Source: Palsa-1150 sp964531095 (GTDB lineage: Bacteria; Myxococcota_A; Polyangia; Polyangiales; Polyangiaceae). Taken from it: a DNA stretch of 64,000 bases. The stretch's first letter is position 1. Each line of letters starts with the position of its first letter. This document shows, piece after piece, positions 43,149 to 51,950 of the stretch. The notes beneath the pieces are model-generated. The model was not told where the DNA came from. It saw only the letters and a program-made list of their open reading frames with translations, and made no database searches. The stretch is taken from the NCBI GenBank assembly GCA_964531095.1, contig CAZHED010000030.1, forward strand, positions 1-64,000, given 5' to 3'. The position numbers were made by a program, and so were the translations under genes.

Positions 43149-44480
43149 ATGGCTTTTCCCCCCGCCCTGATCGCGGCCCTGTGCTGCCCACGCTGCCTTG
43201 ACGGCGCTCTCGATCCAGCGGGCGGCGTGCTTCGTTGCGCGCGGTGCGACCGGCCGTATCCAATCATCGGAAACATTCCCTGTCTTATGGCCGATCCGGC
43301 CCTCTGGCGCTCGCTCTGGCTCAGCCGGCTGGTCGAATTTCTTTCCGTCACGGAGCAGAATCTTGCCGGCTGGCGCGCGGAAGCGAGTCTTCCTGCGCTC
43401 CTGCCCAGAACGCGCGAGCGACTGGCGCGGATGATTGGTGCCGTCGAAGACCAGCGCGCGCGCGTCGAGGCGCTGTTGGCTGACTTCAAGGAAGGCGCGT
43501 CGCACGTGATCCCCGCTCGCCCGGAGGGAGGGGAGATGCCCGCGCTCATGACATGCTACGAGAACCTATTTCGTGATTGGGCCTGGGGGGACAAGGAGGC
43601 GGAAGCGACGCTATCTCTCGTGGCGCGCGCGGGCCGTGAGCCGCTCGGCCGACTCGCCGTGTTCGGTGCAGGCGCCGGCCGCCTCGCGGTCGACGTTCAT
43701 CAAACGTTGCGGCCGGCCCAGACCCTGGCGCTGGACGTGAACCCGCTCCCGCTGCTCGTCGCCGAGCGACTGGTGCGCGGCGAAACGGTGGATCTGCCCG
43801 AGTTCCCGGTCGCCCCCCACTCCGCCGAGGACGTCGTGATGCAGCGGAGCCTTCGGGGTCCCGGTCCGCTTCGCGAGGGCTTCACGTTTCTGTTCGCCGA
43901 TGCGCTCTGTGCACCGTTCGCGTCGGGGTCGCTCGACACGGTCGTGACGTCATGGTTCATCGACGCTGTACGAGCGGATGTCCGCGCGACAGCGGCTTGC
44001 ATCAACCGCGTCCTTCGTTCCGGCGGCCTGTGGATCAACCTGGGCCCCTTGCGATTCAAGGAGACCATTTCACGTACTTATACCATCGAGGAGGTGTGGG
44101 ACATCGCGGCCCAGAGCGGATTCGAGCTCACCGTACGCGAGCGCGAAGACATGCCCTACTTCGACTCTCCGGTCAGCGGTTCGCGGCGGATCGAGACCGT
44201 GTTCTGCTTCGCGGCACGGAAGACCGCCGAGGCGAGCCCGAGCGTCGCGCGAGACACGGTCGCGCCATGGATTGCAGACACGAGCCTACCGATACCGCTC
44301 ACCCCTGCTCTGTTGAATCTCGGGCGTACGTCGCTGTTCACCGCGGGCGCGATGTCGCTGGTCGACGGCGTTCGGTCGATGTCGGACGTAGCCAACGAAA
44401 TTGGCAAGTCGACGGGAATCGCACCGGCTAACCTGTTGGACCAGCTGCGGGCGTTCTTTGCCAAGCTTCCTCCGGGCTAG
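43149..44480 (+). CDS. Zinc-ribbon / N2227-like methyltransferase / PqqD-like fusion
   Basis: 443 residues in three parts. Residues 11-50 hold CCPRC...CARC and CDRPYPIIGNIPCL, a Trm112-like zinc ribbon. Residues about 150-350 form a SAM methyltransferase: VFGAGAGRLA is motif I, LALDVNPLPLLVAERLV follows, FLFADALCAPF is the acidic block, and INLGPLRFKE matches the N2227/carnosine-methyltransferase group. Residues 375-440 (LTPALLNLGRTSLFTAGAM ... LLDQLRAFFAKL) look like a PqqD-type winged-helix, which in RiPP pathways binds peptides. The substrate may thus be a peptide or protein. It lies 30 bp upstream of a haem-motif lipoprotein. Confidence 0.78.
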   Translation: MAFPPALIAALCCPRCLDGALDPAGGVLRCARCDRPYPIIGNIPCLMADPALWRSLWLSRLVEFLSVTEQNLAGWRAEASLPALLPRTRERLARMIGAVEDQRARVEALLADFKEGASHVIPARPEGGEMPALMTCYENLFRDWAWGDKEAEATLSLVARAGREPLGRLAVFGAGAGRLAVDVHQTLRPAQTLALDVNPLPLLVAERLVRGETVDLPEFPVAPHSAEDVVMQRSLRGPGPLREGFTFLFADALCAPFASGSLDTVVTSWFIDAVRADVRATAACINRVLRSGGLWINLGPLRFKETISRTYTIEEVWDIAAQSGFELTVREREDMPYFDSPVSGSRRIETVFCFAARKTAEASPSVARDTVAPWIADTSLPIPLTPALLNLGRTSLFTAGAMSLVDGVRSMSDVANEIGKSTGIAPANLLDQLRAFFAKLPPG

Positions 44481-44510
44481 TAGAAAAATGGTACGAAAGA
44501 GACCGAGCCG

Positions 44511-45047
44511 GTGAGGATCCGCCGATTTTCCCAGGCCTGCGCGGGCGGCGCGCTCGCTCTCGCCATTGCTTCGTGTGGCGACCCCGTTCGCGACGAGGCG
44601 GTCTCGGCCCTGGGTCCGGAAAACCCGAGCGTCCCGCGCGGACCGATGCATCGTCCCGGACAACCGTGCCTGCTCTGTCATCGGCAAGGCGGGGCGGCCT
44701 CGGCCTTCGGCGTGGCGGGCACCGTCTTCATGACAGCCGCGGCGCAAAAGCCTGTCGCCAACGTAACCGTGTTGATCTTCGACGCCACGGGAACGGGGGC
44801 GGCATTCACGGCCACCACCAACTGCGCGGGCAACTTCTTTTCGCGCGCCGACGAGTACACGCCAACGTACCCCATCTGGGCCACGCTGCGTGCCGGACGC
44901 ATCCAGCGCGACATGAACTCGCCGGCGCACCGCGAAGGCTCGTGTGCCGGCTGCCACACGGCTTCGACCGGTCCGACGTCCCCCGGTCCCGTGTACCTTC
45001 TCGACGATCCGACGACGCAAAGCGCCCCGGCGGGTCAGTGCAATTGA
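44511..45047 (+). CDS. Lipoprotein with two CxxCH haem motifs and regulatory-like beta domain (copy A)
   Basis: 178 residues from GTG 44511. Lipobox IASC at about residue 22. Haem-c motifs CLLCH (53-57) and CAGCH (145-149) flank a beta domain (GTVFMTAAAQKPVANVTVLIFDA) of the carboxypeptidase-regulatory-like type. It is a paralogue of the gene at 58.5 kb, sharing ALGPE, VPRGP.HR.GQ.C..CH and the second CxxCH at the same spacing. It probably binds two haems at the outer membrane or surface. It is convergent with the CX4CH lipoprotein gene 18 bp away, whereas in copy B the two are co-directional. Confidence 0.82.
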   Translation: MRIRRFSQACAGGALALAIASCGDPVRDEAVSALGPENPSVPRGPMHRPGQPCLLCHRQGGAASAFGVAGTVFMTAAAQKPVANVTVLIFDATGTGAAFTATTNCAGNFFSRADEYTPTYPIWATLRAGRIQRDMNSPAHREGSCAGCHTASTGPTSPGPVYLLDDPTTQSAPAGQCN

Positions 45048-45065
45048 GGCGAGCGCTGGGCCGCT

Positions 45066-45620
45066 CTATCCACCGTCGGGGCCGCGCTTGGGTGGTTCCG
45101 GTCTTGGCGCATTGACGAAGGTGTTGCAGGCGGTCGCGTCGGGTGCACCGACGAGCCAACCCACCATGCAGCTATCCAGAGGGTCGCCCGGGTTGACGAG
45201 CTGACCGCCCTTGTGCAGCTCGGTGCCGCGCGATTTGCGGACCATCGCGAGCGCGTCGGGCCCCGAGTGATGCTGCACGACGCTCGACATCGCCTCGGGC
45301 TCGAGGCCGACGACCGACGCGTAGCTCGCGTCGTATTCGGCGTCGCTGGTCTGCTGCGTGAGCGGGTCGTACGTCGGGTCCAGACGCAGTCCGTATCGCC
45401 CATAGAGGCGCAGATTGCGGCCCACCTGCCCGTGGCAATCGAGTGTCCCGCAGCTGAGCTGCATCGCGTCGGCGACGGGCGGGAAATCGGCGCGCGAAGG
45501 CACCGAGAGCCGTCCGACCGCGTCCGAGCTGGATAGGTCGCCTCCGCAGCCGAAGAGCGCCATGGCGAAACCGAGGTCTCGTGTCCAGTCGCGGGGTCGC
45601 CTGCTGCTTGTTCTCGGCAC
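45066..45620 (-). CDS. Lipoprotein with CX4CH motif (copy A)
   Basis: 184 residues from GTG 45620. A lipobox-like ALFGCGG lies near residue 25 after a short, Arg-rich N-terminus. The motif C57-GTLD-C62-H63 is a CX4CH, a spacing known for haem attachment in some tetrahaem cytochromes c3; followed by GQ.GR..RLY..GLRL. Other conserved blocks are YASVVGLEPE, SRGTELHKGG and PGDPLDSCMVGWL. It is a paralogue of the protein at 59.0 kb, which shares CGTLDCHGQ, L.G..L, GLQPEE and THKGGPVLAAGDPGD. It starts 2 bp after the DUF3570 stop in the same operon. Confidence 0.8.
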   Translation of the reverse strand: MPRTSSRRPRDWTRDLGFAMALFGCGGDLSSSDAVGRLSVPSRADFPPVADAMQLSCGTLDCHGQVGRNLRLYGRYGLRLDPTYDPLTQQTSDAEYDASYASVVGLEPEAMSSVVQHHSGPDALAMVRKSRGTELHKGGQLVNPGDPLDSCMVGWLVGAPDATACNTFVNAPRPEPPKRGPDGG

Positions 45621-45622
45621 GG

Positions 45623-46837
45623 CTAGAACTCCGTTTCAACGGCGATTGTGCTGAAGAGGGCGCGGCGGTCGGTGATGTACAGCGCGTCCAGATAGCGTGT
45701 GTAGCTCGCGTCGGCCTCGAGGACGAGCCACCAAGGCCTTTCGAAGTCGTCGACCAATTTGAACCGGGCGCCGGCGCCGCCGGTCGCCCCGTACAGCGCA
45801 CCGAGCTCCCGGTCCCCGGTGCGGATCGCCGGAATTCCAAGGGCGCCGTTGGATTCGGGAACGGCCTCGTACGTCCGCTGCCAAAAGACGACCTGGTTTT
45901 GTACGTGAAAACGCAAGTGCGGCCAGAGCGTCAGTCGTCGGCCGAATTCGAAGATGAATCGGAGGTCCGTCGTGGAAGCAAACATGCCCCAGCTGTCCGC
46001 GTAACCTCGCTCATCGAGTCGGAGCGTGGCCGCGTCGAAGCGGCGACCGAGGCGCGACGTGATGGCGAAGCGATGCCGTGCGGAAGGCACCTCTTCCGCG
46101 GCGCGCACGTTGAGGCGGGCTGCGTTGACCTGGGAGATGGACGCCCCCGCGGGAATGGAAGAGGCCTCCGCCGGCGCAAAGAGCGGGACGTATCGGTACG
46201 GCTTGGCGAGGTACCCCGTTTCTTGGATCACCTCGCCCTGAAGGCTCGAGATCGTCGATCGATCGACCACGAAGGTCACGCCGAGTTGGCCGCTCAGGAT
46301 CTCCTTTTTTCGCCAGTAGGCGAGCGGGAGGCCCGTTCGCCCGACCTGGTCCTGGCCGTACGAGAGGCCCAGAAATGGGGTGACGTTCTTGTCGAGAAGG
46401 TCGACGGTAAGCGTTCCTCCGCCGGCCAACGACGTGTAGTCCGGTTCGCTCGAGAACACACCCGAAGCGCCAAACGTCGCGTCGCCGACCTTCAAGCTGC
46501 CTTCGGCGGAACCTGCGTTCCGAACTTCCACCCACTTGGTGGAGGCCGTCGAGACGATGTCGACCGAGGCCGCCGACACGACGTCCACCAAGTAGTGCCC
46601 CCCGATCGACCATCCCGCGAGGACGTCGGAGACGCTCGCGGCGATCGACGGGCTGACCACGGTCACGCTGTCCGTGTCCGTGTAGCCGGAGATTTCGGTC
46701 GATGCCTTCGTGATGATTGGGCTTCCGCTGCCGTGGTCCGGCGCGCGCTTCTCGTCGGCCGCGAAAGCCCAGCCCGGCGTAGCGAGAATCAAGAGCAGCG
46801 CCACGCTCGATGCGCGACAAATTCTGGCCCCGGTCAT
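45623..46837 (-). CDS. DUF3570 outer-membrane protein (copy A)
   Basis: 404 residues with a signal peptide ending WAFAADE. Beta-barrel strands with alternating polarity run throughout: ASTEISGYTDTDSVTVVSPSI, WSIGGHYLVDVVSAASVDIVSTASTKW, LPLAYWRKKEILSGQLGVTF, DAATLRLDERGYADSWGM, and an aromatic-ended C-terminus AVETEF. The DUF3570 family is an outer-membrane family often found beside DUF4266. It is in a minus-strand operon with the DUF2271 and DUF4266 genes upstream. It shares many blocks with the 618-residue copy B, including GYTDT, VDVVSAAS.DIVS and the KPYRY.P.F segment. Pore versus anchoring role is unknown. Confidence 0.88.
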   Translation of the reverse strand: MTGARICRASSVALLLILATPGWAFAADEKRAPDHGSGSPIITKASTEISGYTDTDSVTVVSPSIAASVSDVLAGWSIGGHYLVDVVSAASVDIVSTASTKWVEVRNAGSAEGSLKVGDATFGASGVFSSEPDYTSLAGGGTLTVDLLDKNVTPFLGLSYGQDQVGRTGLPLAYWRKKEILSGQLGVTFVVDRSTISSLQGEVIQETGYLAKPYRYVPLFAPAEASSIPAGASISQVNAARLNVRAAEEVPSARHRFAITSRLGRRFDAATLRLDERGYADSWGMFASTTDLRFIFEFGRRLTLWPHLRFHVQNQVVFWQRTYEAVPESNGALGIPAIRTGDRELGALYGATGGAGARFKLVDDFERPWWLVLEADASYTRYLDALYITDRRALFSTIAVETEF

Positions 46838-46901
46838 GCGTGATCGTATTTCGAGGCCGGTCGATCTGCGGAGCGGGCGGGATCGGTCGAATCCGGTATG
46901 C

Positions 46902-47105
46902 CTAATTGCAGCCGCATCCGCCCTGCGCGCCTGCTCCCCCTCCGACGGCTCCTTCGCGAATCGAATATACGTGCGCCGCCCCCGGACGGGCCATGTCGCC
47001 CAGCAACATCGTGGGGTGAGCGAGTCGCCCGCGCTCGTATGGCCTTACCTGAGCGCAGCCGCTGGCCAAGAGTAGCGCGATGGGGAGAAAGCTTTTCTGC
47101 ATCAT
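46902..47105 (-). CDS. DUF4266 small lipoprotein (copy A)
   Basis: 67 residues. Lipobox LLASGC at about residue 17. The mature part has VRPYERGRLAHPTML, a central short segment, REGAVGGGAG and the conserved end GGCGCN. The C-terminal two-Cys tail is the family hallmark. A double ATG lies at 47105/47102; the former makes an ATGA overlap with the DUF2271 stop. Function unknown; DUF4266 genes pair with DUF3570 and occur in clusters with secreted flavin/thiol proteins. The second copy is at 56.4 kb. Confidence 0.9.
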   Translation of the reverse strand: MMQKSFLPIALLLASGCAQVRPYERGRLAHPTMLLGDMARPGAAHVYSIREGAVGGGAGAQGGCGCN

Positions 47106-47917
47106 GGAGAAAGTACCAGCTTGAGATCGGTGAAGGATGGCGTATCCGGGAACGTGAACGTCGCTGCGGTAGGGCCTTTGGTAAAATCAACGAATGTGTT
47201 CGGTCCCGCGACGTTGTAATCCGCCGTCTCGAAGTACACGCGGTATGCACCGTCGGGAACGATCTTTTCGCTTGTATCCGTGAAATTCCAGTAGACGACA
47301 TGTGTTCCAAAGCTATATCCGGTCGCCCCTGTGATCGCGTCGACCGTGTTGCGGGAAACGCCGGCCGCCTTCGTGGCAGAATTCCAGAGAATCAGGTGGT
47401 CGATTCGCGTTTTCCCCCATTCCTGGAGCGTCTTCACGAAGGCGCCCGAGCTCTGCGCAATCCAAATGGCGCCGACGTTGGCGGGGCTGTACCCTTGGCC
47501 GTCGTCTATCGTGGTGACGACGACCGTGAGAGCATGGGGTTTCGGCGGTCCAGCGTCGGGGGCCTGGTGCGTCGCTGAATCCGCTCCGGCTTCAGGCACC
47601 TTGTAGCCACCGGCGCCAATAGACGCATCCATTGCCGCGTGCGGCTGCGACGCGGGACCTGCCTCCACGGCGGCGACGGCCGCTCCGGCATCGTCCACAC
47701 GGGCGACCGGGGTCATGGGGGATGAAGGCTCCTCCTCGACCAAAGCGGCGTCGTATCCCGCCAACGCGGCGATCGTGGAGGACGAGCTCGCGTCGGGGGT
47801 GGGTGGCCAGAGCTCGAGCTGCGTGGTGTACGAGCCGGTGCAGCTGCAGCAACCCGCCATCAAGGCGAGGACGCTTGCGTCCGAGGCGGCAATTGGAAAG
47901 CCGTTCCGGAGCTTCAT
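47102..47917 (-). CDS. DUF2271 lipoprotein, predicted covalent FMN carrier
   Basis: 271 residues from ATG 47917, behind a GAGAGGA ribosome site; the upstream ATG lacks one. Lipobox LMAGC near residue 23, then a long Ala/Asp/Ser/Pro linker to residue 128. The DUF2271 domain follows: VGAIWIAQSSGAFVKTLQEWG, then DAITGAT at 193-199 and VVYWNFTDTSEKIVPDGAYRVYFETAD. The TGAT motif, with T199 as acceptor, fits the consensus for FMN attachment by ApbE flavin transferases, and DUF2271 has been proposed as such a carrier. No apbE is in the window. It opens the DUF4266/DUF3570 operon by an ATGA overlap. Confidence 0.8.
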   Translation of the reverse strand: MKLRNGFPIAASDASVLALMAGCCSCTGSYTTQLELWPPTPDASSSSTIAALAGYDAALVEEEPSSPMTPVARVDDAGAAVAAVEAGPASQPHAAMDASIGAGGYKVPEAGADSATHQAPDAGPPKPHALTVVVTTIDDGQGYSPANVGAIWIAQSSGAFVKTLQEWGKTRIDHLILWNSATKAAGVSRNTVDAITGATGYSFGTHVVYWNFTDTSEKIVPDGAYRVYFETADYNVAGPNTFVDFTKGPTAATFTFPDTPSFTDLKLVLSP

Positions 47918-48078
47918 TGGGTCCTCTCGACTCGACAGTGCCAACCTAGCCAAAGCCCAGGCCTCCTGGTCCGAGGTGGCTGTCCCTCGAGCTTATAGCA
48001 CGGCCGTCGCGCGCGACGCCGTCGTCCCGCTACGGCAAATAGTTTCACGGACGCGGTATCTCGCGAGTGGTCGGGACG

Positions 48079-50577
48079 CTACTCGACCCGAAACGCTCCG
48101 AGTTCTTTCTGAAGTTGCTTGAGCCGTTCGGTCAGCGTGCGCATGACGTCGTCGAGCTGGCGCGCGTGCTCCACCCCGCCTTGCGCCGCCCCTTCAAACA
48201 CGCCGAGCGCACCTTGTATCCGATCGCGTTCCCGGCTCTGCGCTTCACTGGCCTGCGCGATCACTTGCAGCCGACTCGTCATGGCACGTACCGCAGCGGT
48301 CATCGCCCTGCTGTCTTGGCGCTGGGCCTCCGTAGAAGTTCGAACGTCGTCGCCGACCGAGCGTACTTTCTCGATGGCGAGCGCCACCTTTTGTTGGGCT
48401 GCCCTCTGCGCGGCAGCCGCCATCGATATTCGGTTGGTCGCTTCGTGCACCTCGGTCACCGCGGCGGTGACGAGGTCCACGCGCAACGCTTGATCGCGGC
48501 TCGCCTCGGCGATCTGCTGCACGGTTTTCTCGGCTTGGCCCGCGCTCTCGATAATCGCTCGCAAGCGCGCTCCGGCTTCGCGAGAGCGCCGTTCGCCGGC
48601 TCCGACGGTCTCCTTGCCGGATTCGACCGCCTTCACCGCCAGCAGGATGTCGCCCTGCACGGACGCGATGAGGTCGGTGATCTGACTCGTGGAGGCGGTG
48701 GTCTCGGAAGCCATCGACCGAACCCGATCGGCCACCACGCCGAATCCAGTGCCGTGCTCACGCGCTTCCGACGAGATGATGGACGCGTTGACGGCGAGCA
48801 GGCGGGTCGCGCCCGCGACCTCGTCGATCACGCGCACGACCTCACCGATGGCTTCCGACCGATGCGCGAGCCGCAAGACGGCTTCGCCTACGGCGCCGAA
48901 CCGCTCCTGGATCTCGCGAATCGAGCCGATGGTTTCGTCCACTGCGTCGCGCCCCGCCCGGGCTGCGGCGAGCGCCTCGTGAGCGAGCGCCTCGCCTTGT
49001 AGGGCGCTGCTGGCGACCTCCTGGATGGACTCGGTGAGGAGGCGCAGAGAACCGCTGGTCTTCTCGACGTTCTGAGTCAGTTGCAGGGTGCTCTGAGCCA
49101 CCGCGCCCACCTGCTGTGCCATGTGGTCGCCTTCGATGGCTGCGCCGTCGATCGTCTCGGTCAGTGAGTGCACGCTGCCGGCGATGCGGCCTATCTGTCG
49201 ATCGAGGCTGAGAATGGAGTCGATGGTCTCGGACGCTGTCTTCGAGAGACTTTGCACGCCGTCGCCGACGTGGCTGATGGAATCGCGGATCTGCACGATG
49301 GCACCCGAGCTCCGCTGGACGGCCTGGCGCTGCTGGCGGCTGTCTCCGAGCATTTGCCCGCTCGCTTGACGCAGGCCCTGGGTCACCTCGGCGAGAGCGA
49401 TGACCGTGCCTCCCAGCTGCGAGATGATCGTGTGGAGATGTCGGAGCATTCCGTCGATCGAGGCGATGAGCTCTACCAGCTCTCGGGGATACCAAGCTTT
49501 CGGCCGCTCTGGACGAGCGCGCAGGTCTCCCCGGCCGATCGAGTCGACCAGGCTCGACAGGCTTGTGACCGGTTGCGCGATCGCTTTTGCCAGGATCACG
49601 GCGGCGCCGAGTCCGAGCCCGAGCGCTCCCAGCGCAAAGCTGACCATCGTGAGCAGCGCCTTGATGGCGCGCTGGCGAACGGCTGTTTGCGGCCAGGTCG
49701 TCGTAACCCACCACGTCACGACGCCCGCCGGCACCCGCGCCGCCGTCCCGCGCCGTAACTCGCCCGTCTCGCTCTCGCCAAAGCGCCGCTCGATCTCGCC
49801 GGCTGGCGCGTCGTAAAGCCGCACTTGGGAGAGGCTCTCGAGGGGGGTCACCCGATCGGACCCGGCCACGGCCACCACCCGGCCAGAGCGATCGAGAACG
49901 ACGCTGGTCAGACCCGGTGCGGCCTCGGTCACCCGTTCGAGCGCACGCTGCACCGGCTCGAGATCGATCCCCAGAGCGACCAGACCCAAGCGATTCTCCG
50001 CGCCATCGACGACGGCCGCAGCGAAGCTCATGCCGGGACGTCCTGACAGGCGCGAGCGAACAAGCTCCGAGGAGAACGGCGCGCCGCTCTTGATGTCCTT
50101 CACCCACGCCCGGTCGCCATAAAACAGCCCCACCGCCGGCTTCGTGCCGCCCCCTGCGGGCTCGACCACCACGCCGCCCACCGAGTGCCCGTCCAAGTCG
50201 AGGATCATGGCGCCGTAGAGACCGGGAAAGACTTCGAGGTATTGCTTTGCGCGTGTGCCGCGCAGGTCCATGTCGAGCCTTCCCGATGCGCCGACTTCCC
50301 CCGCAAAGGTGCGGGTCACGTTCGCTTGCGCCTCGAGCAAGGAGCCGAGCTCTCGGGCGAGCGACGTGCTGGCGAGCAGGGTCTCGCGGTCCGCAAGGTC
50401 GCCTGCTGCCGCCGCCGCCGCGCGAGCTTGCGCAATTCCGAAGAGCACGACCGGAAGCGCTGCCAGAAGGCCGAGCGCGAGCAGGAGCTGCGTCCGCAGC
50501 GTCACCTTCGTTCCCGCAGTCACGCGCGCGCTCCGTGTAAGGACCCCTCGCCGGAGAACCCCTCCATTGGCGCCCAC
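48079..50577 (-). CDS. Methyl-accepting chemotaxis protein, large periplasmic domain
   Basis: 832 residues. TM1 (LLLALGLLAALPVVLFGIAQ, about 32-52), a periplasmic sensor of about 250 residues with Cache-like spacing (LEVFPGLYGAMILDLDG, GLFYGDRAWVKDIKSG, LTSVVLDRSGRVVAV), TM2 (TMVSFALGALGLGLGAAVIL, about 312-332), a HAMP helix, then about 480 residues of coiled coil. The signalling tip is VIDEVAGATRLLAVNASIISSEARE, near but not equal to the consensus. The 5' start could be a GTG further inside (VTAGTKVTL). Cytoplasmic methylation sites are not obvious. It is downstream of haem-motif lipoprotein and thioredoxin genes on the same strand, so a redox or oxygen sensor role is possible. Confidence 0.9.
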   Translation of the reverse strand: MGANGGVLRRGVLTRSARVTAGTKVTLRTQLLLALGLLAALPVVLFGIAQARAAAAAAGDLADRETLLASTSLARELGSLLEAQANVTRTFAGEVGASGRLDMDLRGTRAKQYLEVFPGLYGAMILDLDGHSVGGVVVEPAGGGTKPAVGLFYGDRAWVKDIKSGAPFSSELVRSRLSGRPGMSFAAAVVDGAENRLGLVALGIDLEPVQRALERVTEAAPGLTSVVLDRSGRVVAVAGSDRVTPLESLSQVRLYDAPAGEIERRFGESETGELRRGTAARVPAGVVTWWVTTTWPQTAVRQRAIKALLTMVSFALGALGLGLGAAVILAKAIAQPVTSLSSLVDSIGRGDLRARPERPKAWYPRELVELIASIDGMLRHLHTIISQLGGTVIALAEVTQGLRQASGQMLGDSRQQRQAVQRSSGAIVQIRDSISHVGDGVQSLSKTASETIDSILSLDRQIGRIAGSVHSLTETIDGAAIEGDHMAQQVGAVAQSTLQLTQNVEKTSGSLRLLTESIQEVASSALQGEALAHEALAAARAGRDAVDETIGSIREIQERFGAVGEAVLRLAHRSEAIGEVVRVIDEVAGATRLLAVNASIISSEAREHGTGFGVVADRVRSMASETTASTSQITDLIASVQGDILLAVKAVESGKETVGAGERRSREAGARLRAIIESAGQAEKTVQQIAEASRDQALRVDLVTAAVTEVHEATNRISMAAAAQRAAQQKVALAIEKVRSVGDDVRTSTEAQRQDSRAMTAAVRAMTSRLQVIAQASEAQSRERDRIQGALGVFEGAAQGGVEHARQLDDVMRTLTERLKQLQKELGAFRVE

Positions 50578-50710
50578 GATACACGGAAACGCATCCGTTC
50601 CGCGCGACTCGTTGGCAACGGTTGGGGCTTAAGCCCGCAAGACGCGCGCACTTGGCGCATCGCCTAAGGCGAGACGCATCGCCCTCCCGCGAAGGGCCGG
50701 ATCCCCCCAG

Positions 50711-51796
50711 TCAGGGTAGATGGACCGCCGTGGTCGTGCACCCGGCTCCGGTGCAATGGCACGAGCTGCATCCGCCGTTCGTCACCGCCGAGATCATCAG
50801 CGAGTTGTTCGTGGCGTTTCGGGCGCCCGCATGGCCCGGCCCCGCGAGCGGGCTTCCATTCGCGTGAAACGTACCGTTGGCGGCCGAGCGCGCCGTGTAC
50901 GCCTTCCCGCTTTTGTCGAGGACGCGAATTTCGGCTCCCGACACGGGGTTGCCGGCCGCGTCGTAAATAGTGCCGCCGAAGACGAAGGACGGAGCGTCGT
51001 CGCCGCCGCCGTTGCCTCCGTGACACTGCATGCAATTCCGACCCGCGTTGTGCGCGTTCGAGCCCACTTGGGCCACGAAGGCCGGCTGTCCGGCGAACAC
51101 GTCGACTACGGCGAGCGCGGGTCCCGAATCGCTCGCGACCACCCCGGCATCGGTGGAACATGAGCCACTCGCGTAGCCACCGTTGATCCAGTTCTGGAGT
51201 GCCGTGATCTCGGCCGCCGTGGCGGGTAGGTTGAGCGCAGCGGGCGGCATCGGCGAGGTGGTGTTCTGCATGCGCGCGAGCGATAGCTGAGCCTCGTTCT
51301 TCGTCGGGTCCTCTTTCGCCTTCGCCATCAGATCCGTGGTGGTCACGAGACCGCTCAACGAGCCGTTGATGGGTGGGTCGGCGTGGCAGCTCGTGCACTT
51401 CGCGGCAAGGAGCGTCGCGACGTCGCAGGGAATTCCAGCGCCTGGGACGGCCGCTTGGCCGCCCGAGGAGGACGTCCCTCCCGAGGAGCTGGAGGAGGAG
51501 CCCGAAGAGCTGGACGATGAACCTCCCCCCACCGCCACCGGTCCTGAAGACGAGCCTCCGCTCGAGCCGGACGACGAGGATCCACCCGGGGAGGGGTCCA
51601 TCGCAGGCGCCGCTCCGCCGCTGGACGACGAGGACTCCTGCGCAGGACCCCCCGACGAACCTCCCGACTGGATGACCGGAGCCCCCATCGGCGTCCAAAC
51701 CCCCAGGTTACCCGAGCCCGAACTTGCGGATCCACTGCACGATGCAACGGCGGCCAGAGGGAGCAGCGATGCGAACAAACCGGCAACCTTCATCAT
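50711..51796 (-). CDS. Tri-CxxCH tethered lipoprotein with regulatory-like beta domain
   Basis: 361 residues from ATG 51796, preceded by GGGAGG. Lipobox VASC at residue 20, then a Ser/Gly tether to about 115. Three haem-c motifs: CTSCH (134-138), CMQCH (255-259) and CSSCH (343-347). Between the last two is a carboxypeptidase-regulatory-like beta domain (GGTIYDAAGNPVSGAEIRVLD). A cytochrome-like segment includes NLPATAAEITALQNWINGG, the pattern of secreted cytochromes in myxobacteria. It shares the layout of the di-CxxCH lipoproteins of the two duplicated modules, so it may be a third, longer relative. Likely an outer-membrane electron carrier. Confidence 0.83.
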   Translation of the reverse strand: MMKVAGLFASLLPLAAVASCSGSASSGSGNLGVWTPMGAPVIQSGGSSGGPAQESSSSSGGAAPAMDPSPGGSSSSGSSGGSSSGPVAVGGGSSSSSSGSSSSSSGGTSSSGGQAAVPGAGIPCDVATLLAAKCTSCHADPPINGSLSGLVTTTDLMAKAKEDPTKNEAQLSLARMQNTTSPMPPAALNLPATAAEITALQNWINGGYASGSCSTDAGVVASDSGPALAVVDVFAGQPAFVAQVGSNAHNAGRNCMQCHGGNGGGDDAPSFVFGGTIYDAAGNPVSGAEIRVLDKSGKAYTARSAANGTFHANGSPLAGPGHAGARNATNNSLMISAVTNGGCSSCHCTGAGCTTTAVHLP

Positions 51797-51950
51797 AAGG
51801 AACCTCCCGAACGCGGGCTCCCTATCCACGAAGCGTGCCGGAACTTAAGTCCTCGTTACTCCTTCGAAATGCAGCCGACCGGCAGACCGCCAAGCATGAT
51901 CGAATCGATCAGGGTGATCGTGGGAGCGGCGAGAAGACGGGACGTGCCAG

